From positions 1,488,001-1,552,000 of the forward strand of contig NC_007974.2 in assembly GCF_000196015.1 (NCBI RefSeq): a stretch of 64,000 bases of DNA, read 5' to 3'. Positions 18,334 through 26,945 of the stretch are shown here, one piece after another. Source of the stretch: Cupriavidus metallidurans CH34. Lineage in GTDB: Bacteria; Pseudomonadota; Gammaproteobacteria; Burkholderiales; Burkholderiaceae. Numbering within the stretch: the first letter of the stretch is position 1; each line of letters starts with the position of its first letter. Made by a program: the position numbers and the translations under genes. Under the pieces are notes generated by a model. The model had not been told where the DNA came from. It was given only the letters and a program-made list of their open reading frames with translations, and ran no database searches.

Positions 18334-18675
18334 TCACACCTTCCGGACGAACTCCGATTTCAGGCTCATGGCACCAAAGCCGTCGATCTTGCAGTCGATA
18401 TCGTGATCGCCGTCGACCAGGCGGATGTTCTTCACCTTGGTACCCATCTTGATCGTGCCGGCGGATCCCTTCAGCTTGAGATCCTTGATAACGGTGACGG
18501 TATCCCCGTCCTGCAGCACGTTGCCCGCCGAATCACGATGAACCCGAACTTCCGCTTCGGCCGGTGCGGACGCCTGCGCCGACCATTCATGCGCGCATTC
18601 CGGGCAGATAAAGAGGCCGCCATCCTCGTAGGTGTACTCGGAATGACAGTTCGGGCAGGCGGGCAATGCGCTCAT
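18334..18675 (-). CDS. yjdM: YjdM (PhnA-type) zinc-ribbon protein
   Basis: This small 113-residue protein has an N-terminal zinc ribbon (CPNC and CPEC, about residues 7-10 and 25-28) and a C-terminal SH3-like PhnA domain with the family core [20 protein letters not shown]. It was once called alkylphosphonate-uptake protein PhnA, but it is not required for phosphonate use in E. coli. It is unrelated to the phosphonoacetate hydrolase also called PhnA. The ATG at 18675 follows AGGAT. It is transcribed divergently from the EamA gene, across a 31-bp palindrome. Confidence 0.92.
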   Translation of the reverse strand: MSALPACPNCHSEYTYEDGGLFICPECAHEWSAQASAPAEAEVRVHRDSAGNVLQDGDTVTVIKDLKLKGSAGTIKMGTKVKNIRLVDGDHDIDCKIDGFGAMSLKSEFVRKV

Positions 18676-18776
18676 GGGGAATCCTGAGTGGCGTGACAAA
18701 GGCGGGAAGTATACCGCGCCGCCCAACCTCCCTCCCGGCCAGCGCTCTCCGAACGGGAGTACCCATGATGGCTACC

Positions 18777-18807
18777 GTCCGATACAACACGGATCACCGT
18801 ATCGGAC
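18777..18807. promoter_or_regulatory. palindromic site CCGATAC-N13-GTATCGG (copy 1)
   Basis: Perfect 9-bp arms GTCCGATAC (18777-18785) and GTATCGGAC (18799-18807) flank a 13-bp spacer in the divergent region between yjdM and the EamA gene. The core CCGATAC-N13-GTATCGG recurs exactly at 41575-41601. An operator for a dimeric regulator is the simplest reading. A hairpin in a transcript is the alternative. Confidence 0.5.
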
Positions 18808-18879
18808 GTATATTGCCGGCTCCCGCAACGTCACTGTCCCGTTCACTCGCGGGGCCCGTCAGCCGCGCTCTCTCACAAG

Positions 18880-19773
18880 ATGAAGACCACCCGCATCGAC
18901 GCGACCACTTTGTTCCTGCTGACATTCCCGCCGCTGGCCTGGGCCGGAAATGCCATCGTCGGACGCCTCGCCGCGGGCACCGTGCCACCGATCACGCTGA
19001 ATCTCGTGCGCTGGATCATCGCGGCATTGCTGCTGGCCCCCTACGCGTGGCGGGGCGTCATGACGCATCGCGCCGCGCTGCGACAGCATCTCGCCATGCT
19101 CGCCACCATGGGCCTGTTGTCGATCGCCAGCTATAACGCGTTCCAGTATCTGGCGCTCACCACCTCCACGCCGATCAACGTCACCCTGATCGGCGCATCC
19201 ACCCCGCTCTTCCTGCTGCTGATCGGCGCCTGCTTTTTCCACGAGCGCTTCCGGCCGTGGCAGGTGGCGGGCGCCCTGCTCTGCCTGCTGGGCGTGTCGT
19301 TCGTGCTGATGCGCGGCGAGCCCGAGCGGCTGGCCCATCTCGAATTCGTGCCCGGCGACCTGTACATGCTCGCCGCGACGATCACCTGGAGTTTCTACAC
19401 CTGGCTACTGCGCAAGCACCGCCCCGACCTGCCGCTGCCGGTACTTCTGCTTGCGCAGATCGTGGCAGGCGTCATCGCCAGCATTCCCGTCGCCGCGTGG
19501 GAACTCGGCCGGCTGACGGAACCCCTGCAGTGGAGCGGCAAGGTCGCGTGGATCCTGCTGTATGTGGGCACCGTGCCGTCGCTGCTGGCGTATTTCGTCT
19601 GGGATCGCGCCATCTCGCGCGCTGGAGCGCAACTGCCGGTTTTCTTCATCACCCTCACGCCGCTGTTTGCGGCCGTGCTTTCCACCGTTCTGCTGGGCGA
19701 GTCGCCTCATTGGTATCACGGGATGGGGCTTGTTTGTATCGGGGCTGGGATCTGGTTGGCGCAGCGGCGATAG
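18880..19773 (+). CDS. EamA (DMT superfamily) transporter
   Basis: This is a ten-helix inner-membrane transporter of 297 residues with two tandem EamA domains. The first contains PLAWAGNAIVGRLAAG near the start and IGASTPLFLLLIGACFF at its end. The second repeats the pattern and ends with PVFFITLTPLFAAVLSTVLLGE. Members export amino acids or metabolites, and the substrate is unknown. No good ribosome binding site precedes ATG 18880. The upstream 200 bp contain the palindrome at 18777-18807. It converges on the LysR gene with only 46 bp between stops. Confidence 0.9.
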   Translation: MKTTRIDATTLFLLTFPPLAWAGNAIVGRLAAGTVPPITLNLVRWIIAALLLAPYAWRGVMTHRAALRQHLAMLATMGLLSIASYNAFQYLALTTSTPINVTLIGASTPLFLLLIGACFFHERFRPWQVAGALLCLLGVSFVLMRGEPERLAHLEFVPGDLYMLAATITWSFYTWLLRKHRPDLPLPVLLLAQIVAGVIASIPVAAWELGRLTEPLQWSGKVAWILLYVGTVPSLLAYFVWDRAISRAGAQLPVFFITLTPLFAAVLSTVLLGESPHWYHGMGLVCIGAGIWLAQRR

Positions 19774-19819
19774 GGGGATAGGGAGCACCACATCTGCTCG
19801 GCCATTCCCACCATGTCGG

Positions 19820-20770
19820 CTACGCCGACACCAACTGCGGATTGCCGCTCCGCCGCCAACTCTCCGCCTGCCGCTCCAGATGCACGCGGATGAAATCCAT
19901 CAGCGTGCGGGTCGCCAGCGTCGGGTAGCGATTCGATGCCGTCAGCATGTAAACGCTGTCCCCCACGCCCTCCGCCTCGCATTCGGCTAGCACCTCGCGG
20001 ACCTGTCCTGTCTGGAGTTGACGCCAGACGGCATAGCGCGGCAGCAGTGCCACGCCAAGACCTCCAATCATCGATTCCAGCAGAAACGGATAGTCGCCGG
20101 ACTGGATACGTGGTGACACGCGCAAGGTCGTCGGGGTGCCTGCCATCCACACCTTGAGCGTGAAGCGTCGGCCCAGCGATGCGGGCGCGATCATGTCGCA
20201 GCTCTCCAGGTCGGCCACGCTCAGGATCGGGCCACGGCTGTCCAGGAAAGACGGCGTCGCGCACAGGCACCAGCCGACGTCGCAGATGCGTCGCGCCACG
20301 TGGTCATCTGGCGGTTGGGACGTGATCTTCAGCGCCATGTCGACCTCGGCGGAAATCAGGTCGCCGATGTTGTCGTTGATGACCACGCGCAGCGAAATCT
20401 GTGGGTAGATGCGGGCGAACTCCAGCAGCAGCGGCGTCAGGTAGAGATGACCGAGCCCGGTCGGCAGACGGATACGCACGTCGCCACGCACCACCGTGCC
20501 GAGGCTGTCGATCGCGGTCTTGGCCGATTGCAGTTCGTCGAGCATCCGCAGTGCGTGGGCATAGAGCAGTTGCCCGGCCTCCGTCAGCTCGACGTGCCGG
20601 GTTGTCCTGCGCATCAACTGGGCACCGAGGTGCTGTTCGAGCACCTTCAGACGGCGGGACACATTGGAGCGGGTCATGCCACTGCGCTCGGCAGCCGCCG
20701 TCAACGTGCGCGACTCCACCATCGTCACGAACAGCCGTACTAGGTTGAGATCCAAGCTATTGTCAATCAT
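19820..20770 (-). CDS. LysR-family regulator of the CoA-transferase operon
   Basis: The regulator has 316 residues, with an N-terminal winged helix-turn-helix (about 20-45: TAAAERSGMTRSNVSRRLKVLEQHLG) and a periplasmic-binding-like effector domain. It is divergent from the CoA-transferase/quinone oxidoreductase/Bug-receptor operon with 90 bp between starts, the usual layout for a LysR activator and its target. The effector is unknown. The first residue of the recognition helix region, TRSNVSRR, departs from the common QPALSR pattern and resembles the AaeR/CrgA subgroup. Confidence 0.9.
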   Translation of the reverse strand: MIDNSLDLNLVRLFVTMVESRTLTAAAERSGMTRSNVSRRLKVLEQHLGAQLMRRTTRHVELTEAGQLLYAHALRMLDELQSAKTAIDSLGTVVRGDVRIRLPTGLGHLYLTPLLLEFARIYPQISLRVVINDNIGDLISAEVDMALKITSQPPDDHVARRICDVGWCLCATPSFLDSRGPILSVADLESCDMIAPASLGRRFTLKVWMAGTPTTLRVSPRIQSGDYPFLLESMIGGLGVALLPRYAVWRQLQTGQVREVLAECEAEGVGDSVYMLTASNRYPTLATRTLMDFIRVHLERQAESWRRSGNPQLVSA

Positions 20771-20823
20771 GAGTCAACACCACTGGCACAAAACGACGGA
20801 TTGTCACGGCGGAGGCGTAACCC

Positions 20824-20842
20824 TAGCATAGGCATCGCGCTA
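20824..20842. promoter_or_regulatory. candidate LysR-type operator TAGC-N11-GCTA
   Basis: A palindrome TAGC-N11-GCTA, fitting the T-N11-A LysR pattern, lies 18 bp before the CoA-transferase ATG and 53 bp before the LysR start. Only one copy is seen and the arms are short, so it is a suggestion. Confidence 0.3.
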
Positions 20843-20860
20843 AATCATGCCGAACCGCCC

Positions 20861-22099
20861 ATGCCGAATGCCCTTGCCTCCACTCATCCAACCGATGACG
20901 GCCTGCTCGATCTGCCTTTTGCCGGCCTGCGTGTGCTGGACATCAGCCAGGGCATCGCCGGCCCGTACTGCGCGCATATCCTCTGGCAGCAGGGCGCGGA
21001 GATCATCAAGGTCGAGCCGCCGTCCGGAGACTGGGGGCGCAAGGTCGGGGTCGTGCGCGGTGATACGAGCGCGCTGAGCATTGCGTACAACGGCGGCAAA
21101 CGCAGCATCTGCGTGGACGCCACGGTCGAAGCTGGCAAGGATGTCCTGCGCCAGCTGGCGCTGCAGGCCGACGTGGTGGTGCAGAACTTTCGCCCGCAGG
21201 TAGCGGATCGGCTTGGCGTGGGCCATGCCGCGCTGGCGGCGCTGCGCCCCGAGCTGGTCTATGTCTCGATCAGCGGCTACGGTCCGGATGGCCCCTACGC
21301 CGACTACCCGGCGTCCGACTCGGTGATGCAGGCTGACAGCGGGTTAATGTTCGCGAACCGTAGCGTCGACGGAACACCCCGCCGCATCGGCATGTTGCTG
21401 GCGGACGCCGCCACCGGCCTCTACGCGGCCCAGGCCTGCGCCGCTGCCTTGTGCCGGCGGTACCGCACCGGGCGCGGCGGTCATGTCGAACTGAATCTGT
21501 TTGATGCCTGCTGCGCGCTGCAGGCCAACAATCTCCTCGAGCACGCCATCGCGGGCCAGGCCGTTGCCGGCCCGGTCAGCGCGCCCAACGGGGTCTTTGC
21601 CACCCGTGACGGCAGTGTGACGCTGCTGGCCCTGAACGATGCGCAGTTCGCCAAGCTCTGTCACGCCCTCGACCGCGACGACTGGCTGGCTGACCCGCGC
21701 TTCGTCAACAACGCCAGTCGCATGGAACACGCGGCGCTGCTGAACCGGCAGGTCGGCGACATCATCGTCACGCGCACTACCAGTGCGTGGCAGGAACAGT
21801 TGAGCCGGCACGACGTGCTTCACGCCCCGGTCCGCGGCTATGCCGATGTGCTGCAGCACCCGCAGGCGGCGCACCGGCAGACATTCCAGTCGATCGAGCA
21901 ACCGGGGCTGGGCGCTCTGCCCTTCGCCGGGATCCCGGCCCGGGCCATGCGGCGGCCCGCCGGGCCAGCCCCCGAGAATGGTGAACACACGGTGCAGTTG
22001 CTGCAGGAAGCCGGTTTCGGCAGCCACGCCATCGACGAATGGCTGCGGCTAGGCGTGGTGCGACAGGCAACGGCCACGTCGGCGAAGGCGATGGCATGA
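20861..22099 (+). CDS. CaiB/BaiF class III CoA-transferase
   Basis: The enzyme transfers CoA between carboxylic acids (formyl-CoA transferase family). The 412-residue protein opens with LPFAGLRVLDISQGIAGPYC and contains ADVVVQNFRP and the SDSVMQADSG segment, which holds the Asp expected to form the acyl-enzyme anhydride. It also has GRGGHVELNLFDA. The ATG at 20861 is used. A TTG at 20801 would add 20 atypical residues. It is the first gene of a three-gene operon whose stop overlaps the next start (ATGA). The acid it activates is unknown; the accompanying Bug receptor suggests that it is taken up from outside. Confidence 0.9.
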   Translation: MPNALASTHPTDDGLLDLPFAGLRVLDISQGIAGPYCAHILWQQGAEIIKVEPPSGDWGRKVGVVRGDTSALSIAYNGGKRSICVDATVEAGKDVLRQLALQADVVVQNFRPQVADRLGVGHAALAALRPELVYVSISGYGPDGPYADYPASDSVMQADSGLMFANRSVDGTPRRIGMLLADAATGLYAAQACAAALCRRYRTGRGGHVELNLFDACCALQANNLLEHAIAGQAVAGPVSAPNGVFATRDGSVTLLALNDAQFAKLCHALDRDDWLADPRFVNNASRMEHAALLNRQVGDIIVTRTTSAWQEQLSRHDVLHAPVRGYADVLQHPQAAHRQTFQSIEQPGLGALPFAGIPARAMRRPAGPAPENGEHTVQLLQEAGFGSHAIDEWLRLGVVRQATATSAKAMA

Positions 22100-23109
22100 T
22101 GAAGGCGCTCGTATGCAAGCAGTTCGGCGGCGTCGAGGATGTGGAACTCGCGACCGTGTCCGAACCCGCCCTGGCCGACCCCCATGCGGTCACGATCGAA
22201 GTGGAGTTCGCCAGCGTCAGCCATGCCACCGGCCTGATGATCGCTGGCCAGTATCAGCGCCGCCCGCCGCTGCCATTCGTGCCCGGCACGGAAGCGGTGG
22301 GACGCGTGGTGGCCTGCGGCAAGGCCGTCACACGGCTGCGCCCAGGTGACCGGGTCGTAGCCATTGCCGACTGGGGCTGCTACGCGGAGCGATTCACGGT
22401 ACCTGAGTACACCGTCTACCCTGTCCCCGACTCGCTGCCGCCGAAGGTCGCGCTGCCGATCCCGCTCTCGTACGGCACCGCCTATTGCGGCCTGGTCTGG
22501 CGTTGCGCGCTGACGCCGCAGGACACCCTGCTGGTGCTCGGCGCTGGCGCTGGCGTCGGACTCGCGGCGGTGGAGATCGGGCGGCAACTTGGGGCGACCG
22601 TGGTTGCCTGCGCCAGCACCGAGGCAAAACGCGCCGACGCGCTGCGCCGCGGGGCCACGCACGCGGTTGCGCCCCAGGACCTCGCCGCTCAAGTCAAGGC
22701 ACTTACCGGTGGCCGTGGCGCGGATGTGGTGGTGGACCCGGTCGGCGGCGACCTGTTCGGCCAGGCGCTGCGCGCCGCAGCGCCGAACGCGCGCATTCTT
22801 AGCATCGGCTTTGCCAGCGGGTCCATCCCGCAGGCGCCGGTCAATCTGCTACTGGTCAAGAACCTGACGCTGCACGGCTTCTTCTTCGGCCGATACATCG
22901 GCTGGACGCCGTCCGACGAGCGCGCCGAGCACGCCCCGGCGTTGCAGCAGGTCATGTCCACCCTGTTTCAGTGGGCTGCGGAAGGGAAGCTGGAGCCGAC
23001 CGTGTCCGCTGTCTATCCGATCACCGGCCTGGGGGATGCCCTCGCCGCGCTGGAATCCCGCAAGGTTGTTGGCAAGGTGGCAATAAAAATCAAGGAGACA
23101 GAGACATGA
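22096..23109 (+). CDS. zinc-independent quinone oxidoreductase (MDR family)
   Basis: This NADPH-dependent medium-chain oxidoreductase of the zeta-crystallin/quinone reductase branch has 337 residues. The N-terminal GroES-like fold carries PFVPGTEAVGRVVACG. The Rossmann nucleotide-binding motif is VLGAGAGVGLAAVEIGRQLGA, followed by GGRGADVVVDPVGG. Zinc ligands of alcohol dehydrogenases are absent. It overlaps the CoA-transferase by 4 bp and the Bug receptor by 4 bp, so the three are translationally coupled. A likely job is reduction of an enoyl or quinone intermediate in the same catabolic route. Confidence 0.9.
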   Translation: MMKALVCKQFGGVEDVELATVSEPALADPHAVTIEVEFASVSHATGLMIAGQYQRRPPLPFVPGTEAVGRVVACGKAVTRLRPGDRVVAIADWGCYAERFTVPEYTVYPVPDSLPPKVALPIPLSYGTAYCGLVWRCALTPQDTLLVLGAGAGVGLAAVEIGRQLGATVVACASTEAKRADALRRGATHAVAPQDLAAQVKALTGGRGADVVVDPVGGDLFGQALRAAAPNARILSIGFASGSIPQAPVNLLLVKNLTLHGFFFGRYIGWTPSDERAEHAPALQQVMSTLFQWAAEGKLEPTVSAVYPITGLGDALAALESRKVVGKVAIKIKETET

Positions 23110-24110
23110 ATCATCCATCTACAAAGACGCCGGCCTGGTCACGGCTGCATGTTGCGCTGGCAGTCGTGGGAACGGCCTTCGCCATGCTGCCCGCCGTTGG
23201 GTCCGCGCAGACGTTTCCACAACATCCGGTGCGTATGGTCTTGCCCTACCCCGCCGGCGGACCGACCGACCTGCTCGCGCGGGTGGTCGCGGTCAAGATG
23301 GGCGAGAGCATGGGCCAGAGCGTCGTCGTCGACAACAAGCCGGGGGCCAGCGGCATGATCGGCGCGGAAGCGGTCGCACGCGCCACGCCCGATGGCTACA
23401 CGATCCTGGCCAATGCCTCGCTGCACGTGATCAACCCGAGCATCTACTCCAAGATGCGCTACGACGCGTTCAAGGACTTCGTTCCGATCACGCAACTGGC
23501 CGAGGTGCCGCTTGTACTGGTGGTCAACAACGATTCGCCGGTCAGGACCGTGCAGGACCTGATCGCGTACGCCAAGCGCCAGGGTGGCGCGCTCAACTTC
23601 GGCTCGGCCGGTAATGCATCGGCACAGCAACTGGCTGGCGAATCATTCAAGCTGGCGGCCAAGGTGCCGATGCAGCATGTGCCGTACAAAGGCAGCGCGC
23701 CGGCATTGACCGACCTGATGGGCGGGCAGATCCAGCTGATGTTCGATTCGATGCCGTCGGCCATGCCGTTTATCAAGTCGGGCAAGCTGCGTGCCGTGGC
23801 GGTGACCACCGCGCACCGCGCCAGCGCCCTGCCAGACGTGCCCACCGTCGCCGAATCGGGCCTGCCGGGCTTCGACATCAGCACGTGGTATGGCCTGTGG
23901 GCGCCGCGCGGCACGCCGGCTCCGATCGTCGAAAAGCTGGCGGCGAATGCCGCTGCCGCGCTGAAGCGCCCTGACGTGCGCCAGCAGTACGCCGACATGG
24001 GCGCCGAACCCGTCGGGTCCTCGCCGGCGGATTTCGCGCGGTACAACGTCTCCGAGGGCAAGAAGTGGGCGGAGATCGTGCATCGCTCCGGCGCGAAGGC
24101 CGACGAATGA
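23106..24110 (+). CDS. Bug/TctC-family tripartite tricarboxylate receptor
   Basis: This periplasmic solute receptor of 334 residues has a signal peptide ending in GSAQ. The mature part has the family features FPQHPVRMVLPYPAGGPTD, VVDNKPGASGMIGAEAVA and MQHVPYKGSAPALTDLMGG. The two conserved aspartate/carboxylate-binding loops are present. AGGAG precedes the ATG, which overlaps the previous stop. TctA/TctB membrane genes are not adjacent, as is usual for the very numerous Bug proteins of Burkholderiales. It probably captures the acid handled by the CoA-transferase. Confidence 0.9.
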   Translation: MNHPSTKTPAWSRLHVALAVVGTAFAMLPAVGSAQTFPQHPVRMVLPYPAGGPTDLLARVVAVKMGESMGQSVVVDNKPGASGMIGAEAVARATPDGYTILANASLHVINPSIYSKMRYDAFKDFVPITQLAEVPLVLVVNNDSPVRTVQDLIAYAKRQGGALNFGSAGNASAQQLAGESFKLAAKVPMQHVPYKGSAPALTDLMGGQIQLMFDSMPSAMPFIKSGKLRAVAVTTAHRASALPDVPTVAESGLPGFDISTWYGLWAPRGTPAPIVEKLAANAAAALKRPDVRQQYADMGAEPVGSSPADFARYNVSEGKKWAEIVHRSGAKADE

Positions 24111-24137
24111 TTCCAATCGGCATATTTCGCCGAGGCC

Positions 24138-24169
24138 AAAAAAATACCCGCTGCCGGGTGGAGCGGGTA
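24138..24169 (-). terminator. Rho-independent terminator facing left
   Basis: Read on the minus strand, TACCCGCT pairs with AGCGGGTA (24162-24169 with 24145-24152) and is followed directly by seven T (24144-24138). No annotated minus-strand gene lies to its right, since both neighbours are plus-strand. It therefore implies an unannotated minus-strand transcript starting in 24170-24365, or it blocks antisense transcription. Confidence 0.6.
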
Positions 24170-24245
24170 CTCAAAGTGGTATGGACAAGTCGCGGAATTC
24201 GTCCATGTCAGCATCGTGGCAGCGACTTTACGCGTTGCCAATAAT

Positions 24246-24284
24246 CTTTCCGGACTACCCCAAATGCGGGGCAACGCCGGAAAG
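24246..24284. promoter_or_regulatory. nested palindrome upstream of the response-regulator gene
   Basis: The arms CTTTCCGG (24246-24253) and CCGGAAAG (24277-24284) enclose a smaller CCCC/GGGG pairing (24258-24261 with 24268-24271). It lies about 80 bp before the response-regulator start. It could be a regulator site, or a stem of a minus-strand small RNA ending at the terminator 24138-24169. The rest of the 255-bp gap shows no protein gene. Confidence 0.4.
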
Positions 24285-24365
24285 ACAGCCGGGGGGTAAG
24301 CATCATGGACAAGCACGCTGGAATCGAGTCCAATCGTCCTTGTCTGTCGCCCCCCGCACTTTCTC

Positions 24366-25001
24366 ATGTCGCAAGCCCGGCTTCTGTTGATCGATGACCA
24401 CACGCTGTTCCGCACCGGACTGAAGCTATTGCTGGCCGCCAGCCCGAACGTCGCGTCGATCATGGAGGCGGGATCGGTCATGGAGGCCACCGAGGCGCAT
24501 GGCGACAAGCCGGTCGATATCCTGTTGCTGGATATCCAGATGCCTGGGCTGAATGGCATCGAGGGCATCAAGGTGCTCCGTCGGCATTTCTCCCGCGCCC
24601 CGATCGTGATCGTCTCCGGCACGTCGGGCATCGACGCGATTCCCGACGAGGCACGCAAGGAAGTCGCTGGTTTCTTGCCGAAATCCGCCGACCCGCGCGA
24701 GATCGAGGAAGCGATTGCCTGCTGCCTGGCGGGCGGCACGTACTTCCAGACCGAACAGCCCGGCGACCGCCTCCCCCACACCCGGGCCTACAAGCCCAGC
24801 CAGCTCACGCCGCGCCAGCTCGAGGTCCTGAACCAGCTCAATCTGGGGCGTTCGAACAAGGTCATCGCCTATCACCTCGGCCTGTCGGAAAACACCGTAC
24901 GCGTGCACGTGGCGGCGATTCTCGACCACCTCGGCGTGGTCAGCCGCGTGGAAGCCATTCTCGAAGCCCAGCGCCGCGGTCTGGTGCAGGCACAACGCTG
25001 A
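24366..25001 (+). CDS. NarL/FixJ-type response regulator
   Basis: This two-component DNA-binding regulator has 211 residues. The receiver domain (about 5-120) has DD at 10-11, the phospho-acceptor Asp 56 in LLLDIQMPG, Ser 84 and Lys 106. A LuxR-type helix-turn-helix (about 145-205) contains LTPRQLEVLNQL and NKVIAYHLGLSENTVRVHV. It ends 12 bp before the hybrid kinase gene, clearly one operon. The usual Thr at the switch position is replaced by Ser, which is common. Targets are unknown; the aldehyde dehydrogenase gene downstream is one candidate. Confidence 0.93.
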   Translation: MSQARLLLIDDHTLFRTGLKLLLAASPNVASIMEAGSVMEATEAHGDKPVDILLLDIQMPGLNGIEGIKVLRRHFSRAPIVIVSGTSGIDAIPDEARKEVAGFLPKSADPREIEEAIACCLAGGTYFQTEQPGDRLPHTRAYKPSQLTPRQLEVLNQLNLGRSNKVIAYHLGLSENTVRVHVAAILDHLGVVSRVEAILEAQRRGLVQAQR

Positions 25002-25013
25002 CGCACGCCCGGC

Positions 25014-26789
25014 ATGTGGTCCTCCGTGCTGCCTCACTATGACGAGCCGCGCCTGCTTGCGGCGCAGATGGAGCTGATCGACCAGAGCTTCGGCATCGCG
25101 ATGCTTGGCTGCTCGCTTGCGGCGATCATCCTGGCAGTCGGCCTGACGGTCACGGGTGGACACCCCGGCGCCATGCCATGGGCCGCGGCGATGGTCGTGC
25201 TCTGCGCCATCGCCCATTTCGGCCGGCTGGCCGTGCCCGATCGTCTGACCGAGGCGCGCGCGGGACGTTACGCGCGCGCCATGACCGTCATGCTAGTGCT
25301 GATCGGCAGCCTGTGGGGACTGGTGGCCTGGCTCTACCTAGATATCCGGTCGCCCGCCGTGGTGATCTGCGTGCTGTCGCTGATTGCCGGCATGAGCGCG
25401 GCGGCGCTGGCGATCTTCTCGGCCTGTCTGCCGGTGGCCATCGGTTTCTTCATTCCCGCGATCCTGCCCGTATGGATCGTATTCCTGCTCACGCATGACA
25501 TTGCCTACCTGCCGATGTTCTTTGGTACGCCGCTGTATCTGGTGGTGCTGCTGATCTTCGCGCGCAACTACTCGCGCGTGGCGTGTCATTCGATTGCGCT
25601 GCGCTTCGAGAATGTCGAACTGATCTCGCAGCTACGCGACCAGACCGCGCGCGCCGGACAGGCTTTGCGCGAGGCCGAGAACGCAAATCGCGCCAAATCG
25701 GTGTTCCTGGCATCGGCCAGCCATGACCTGCGCCAGCCCCTCCATGCGCTGGGCCTGTTTCTCGTGTCACTCGGGCGCACGCCGCTGGATGCGCACCAGC
25801 GCCAGTTGCTGGACCACATCGAGGCGTCGTCCGGCGCGGCGCGGGAGATGCTCAACACGCTGCTCGATTTCTCGAAGCTCGAGGCAGGTGTGATCACCGC
25901 GCGACCGCGCCCGTTCAGGCTGCAGCCGATGCTGCACAAGCTTGAGAACGAGTTCGCGCCGCAGGCGAATGCGCGTGGACTGGTCTATCGCACCCGCGAT
26001 ACCACGGCTACGCTGTTTGGCGACCCGGCGCTGGTCGAACTGATCCTGCGTAACCTGATCGCCAACGCGATCCGCTACACGCATACCGGCGGCGTGCTGA
26101 TCGCCTGCCGGCCCCGGCGCTTCCATGCTTCGATCGAGGTCTGGGATACCGGCATCGGTATTCCCATCGCGCAGCACCGCGAGATCTTTCGCGAGTTTCA
26201 CCAGCTCGGCAACCCGGAGCGCGACCAGCGCAAGGGGCTTGGGCTAGGTCTGGCTATCGTCGACGGGTTGGCGCGCACGATGCAGACCCGCGTAACGCTG
26301 GATTCGATACCGGAACGCGGCTCGGTATTCCGTCTGCAACTGCCACTGGCCTGGGCCGCGCCCGAGGAAGTCACGTTCCCAGGCAGCGTGATCCGCCTGG
26401 ATGGCCTGCGCGTGCTTGTCATCGACGACGATCCGGCAATCCGCCAGGCAATGGCCGAACTGCTGGCGGCCTGGGATTGCGACTGCCGGCCCGCCGAATC
26501 CGAGGACGAGGCGCTGGGCCTGCTCGGCACCTTCACCCCCGACCTGATCCTGGCCGACTACCGGCTGCGTGGCCATCGCAACGGCCACGAAGCCATTGCG
26601 GCGATCCGCGAGCGCACCAGCCAGGCGCTGCCGGCCATCATCATCACCGGCGATACGGCGGCGGATCAGCTTCGCAACGTTCACGCGGGTGGCACCGCGC
26701 TGCTCCACAAGCCCGTGGTCCCGGGCGAACTCCATTCGGCCATTGGCGCCCTGCTCCGGGGCTCCGAATGGTATCGGGTCCAACAATAA
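25014..26789 (+). CDS. hybrid sensor histidine kinase with C-terminal receiver
   Basis: This membrane-bound kinase of 591 residues has about six N-terminal transmembrane segments (25-185), a coiled linker (200-230), a HisKA domain with phospho-acceptor His 237 in SASHDLRQPLHALG, and an HATPase domain with N-box (NLIANAIRY, Asn 351), G1 DTGIGIP and G2 GLGLGLAIV. A C-terminal receiver (466-585) has phospho-acceptor Asp 515 in ILADYRLRG. There is no periplasmic sensor domain of size, so the stimulus is probably sensed in the membrane. The receiver may act as a phosphate sink or relay to the NarL-type regulator encoded just upstream. Confidence 0.93.
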   Translation: MWSSVLPHYDEPRLLAAQMELIDQSFGIAMLGCSLAAIILAVGLTVTGGHPGAMPWAAAMVVLCAIAHFGRLAVPDRLTEARAGRYARAMTVMLVLIGSLWGLVAWLYLDIRSPAVVICVLSLIAGMSAAALAIFSACLPVAIGFFIPAILPVWIVFLLTHDIAYLPMFFGTPLYLVVLLIFARNYSRVACHSIALRFENVELISQLRDQTARAGQALREAENANRAKSVFLASASHDLRQPLHALGLFLVSLGRTPLDAHQRQLLDHIEASSGAAREMLNTLLDFSKLEAGVITARPRPFRLQPMLHKLENEFAPQANARGLVYRTRDTTATLFGDPALVELILRNLIANAIRYTHTGGVLIACRPRRFHASIEVWDTGIGIPIAQHREIFREFHQLGNPERDQRKGLGLGLAIVDGLARTMQTRVTLDSIPERGSVFRLQLPLAWAAPEEVTFPGSVIRLDGLRVLVIDDDPAIRQAMAELLAAWDCDCRPAESEDEALGLLGTFTPDLILADYRLRGHRNGHEAIAAIRERTSQALPAIIITGDTAADQLRNVHAGGTALLHKPVVPGELHSAIGALLRGSEWYRVQQ

Positions 26790-26800
26790 GCATCAGCCAC

Positions 26801-26823
26801 ATTCATGCATTCAAAGCATGAAT
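26801..26823. promoter_or_regulatory. palindrome ATTCATGC-N7-GCATGAAT
   Basis: Perfect 8-bp arms (26801-26808, 26816-26823) lie 12 bp after the kinase stop in a locally AT-rich stretch. No T-run follows on either strand, so it is not a classical terminator. It may be an operator for the aldehyde dehydrogenase gene 120 bp downstream. Confidence 0.35.
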
Positions 26824-26945
26824 AGATCAATCCTATTAATTGGACTTAGGTCTGGCGGCCCACCACACTGCAAGGCACTGCGGGCCTGATTCCCTCGGCC
26901 AACGCGCACGTCATTTCAAACCATGACTCAAGCGAGGAGCCTTCC

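Noticed and set aside
18666..19136. Possible short gene upstream of the EamA gene
   Set aside because: The frame runs through the palindrome at 18777 and on into the EamA gene in another frame, with no ribosome binding site and no protein-like pattern.
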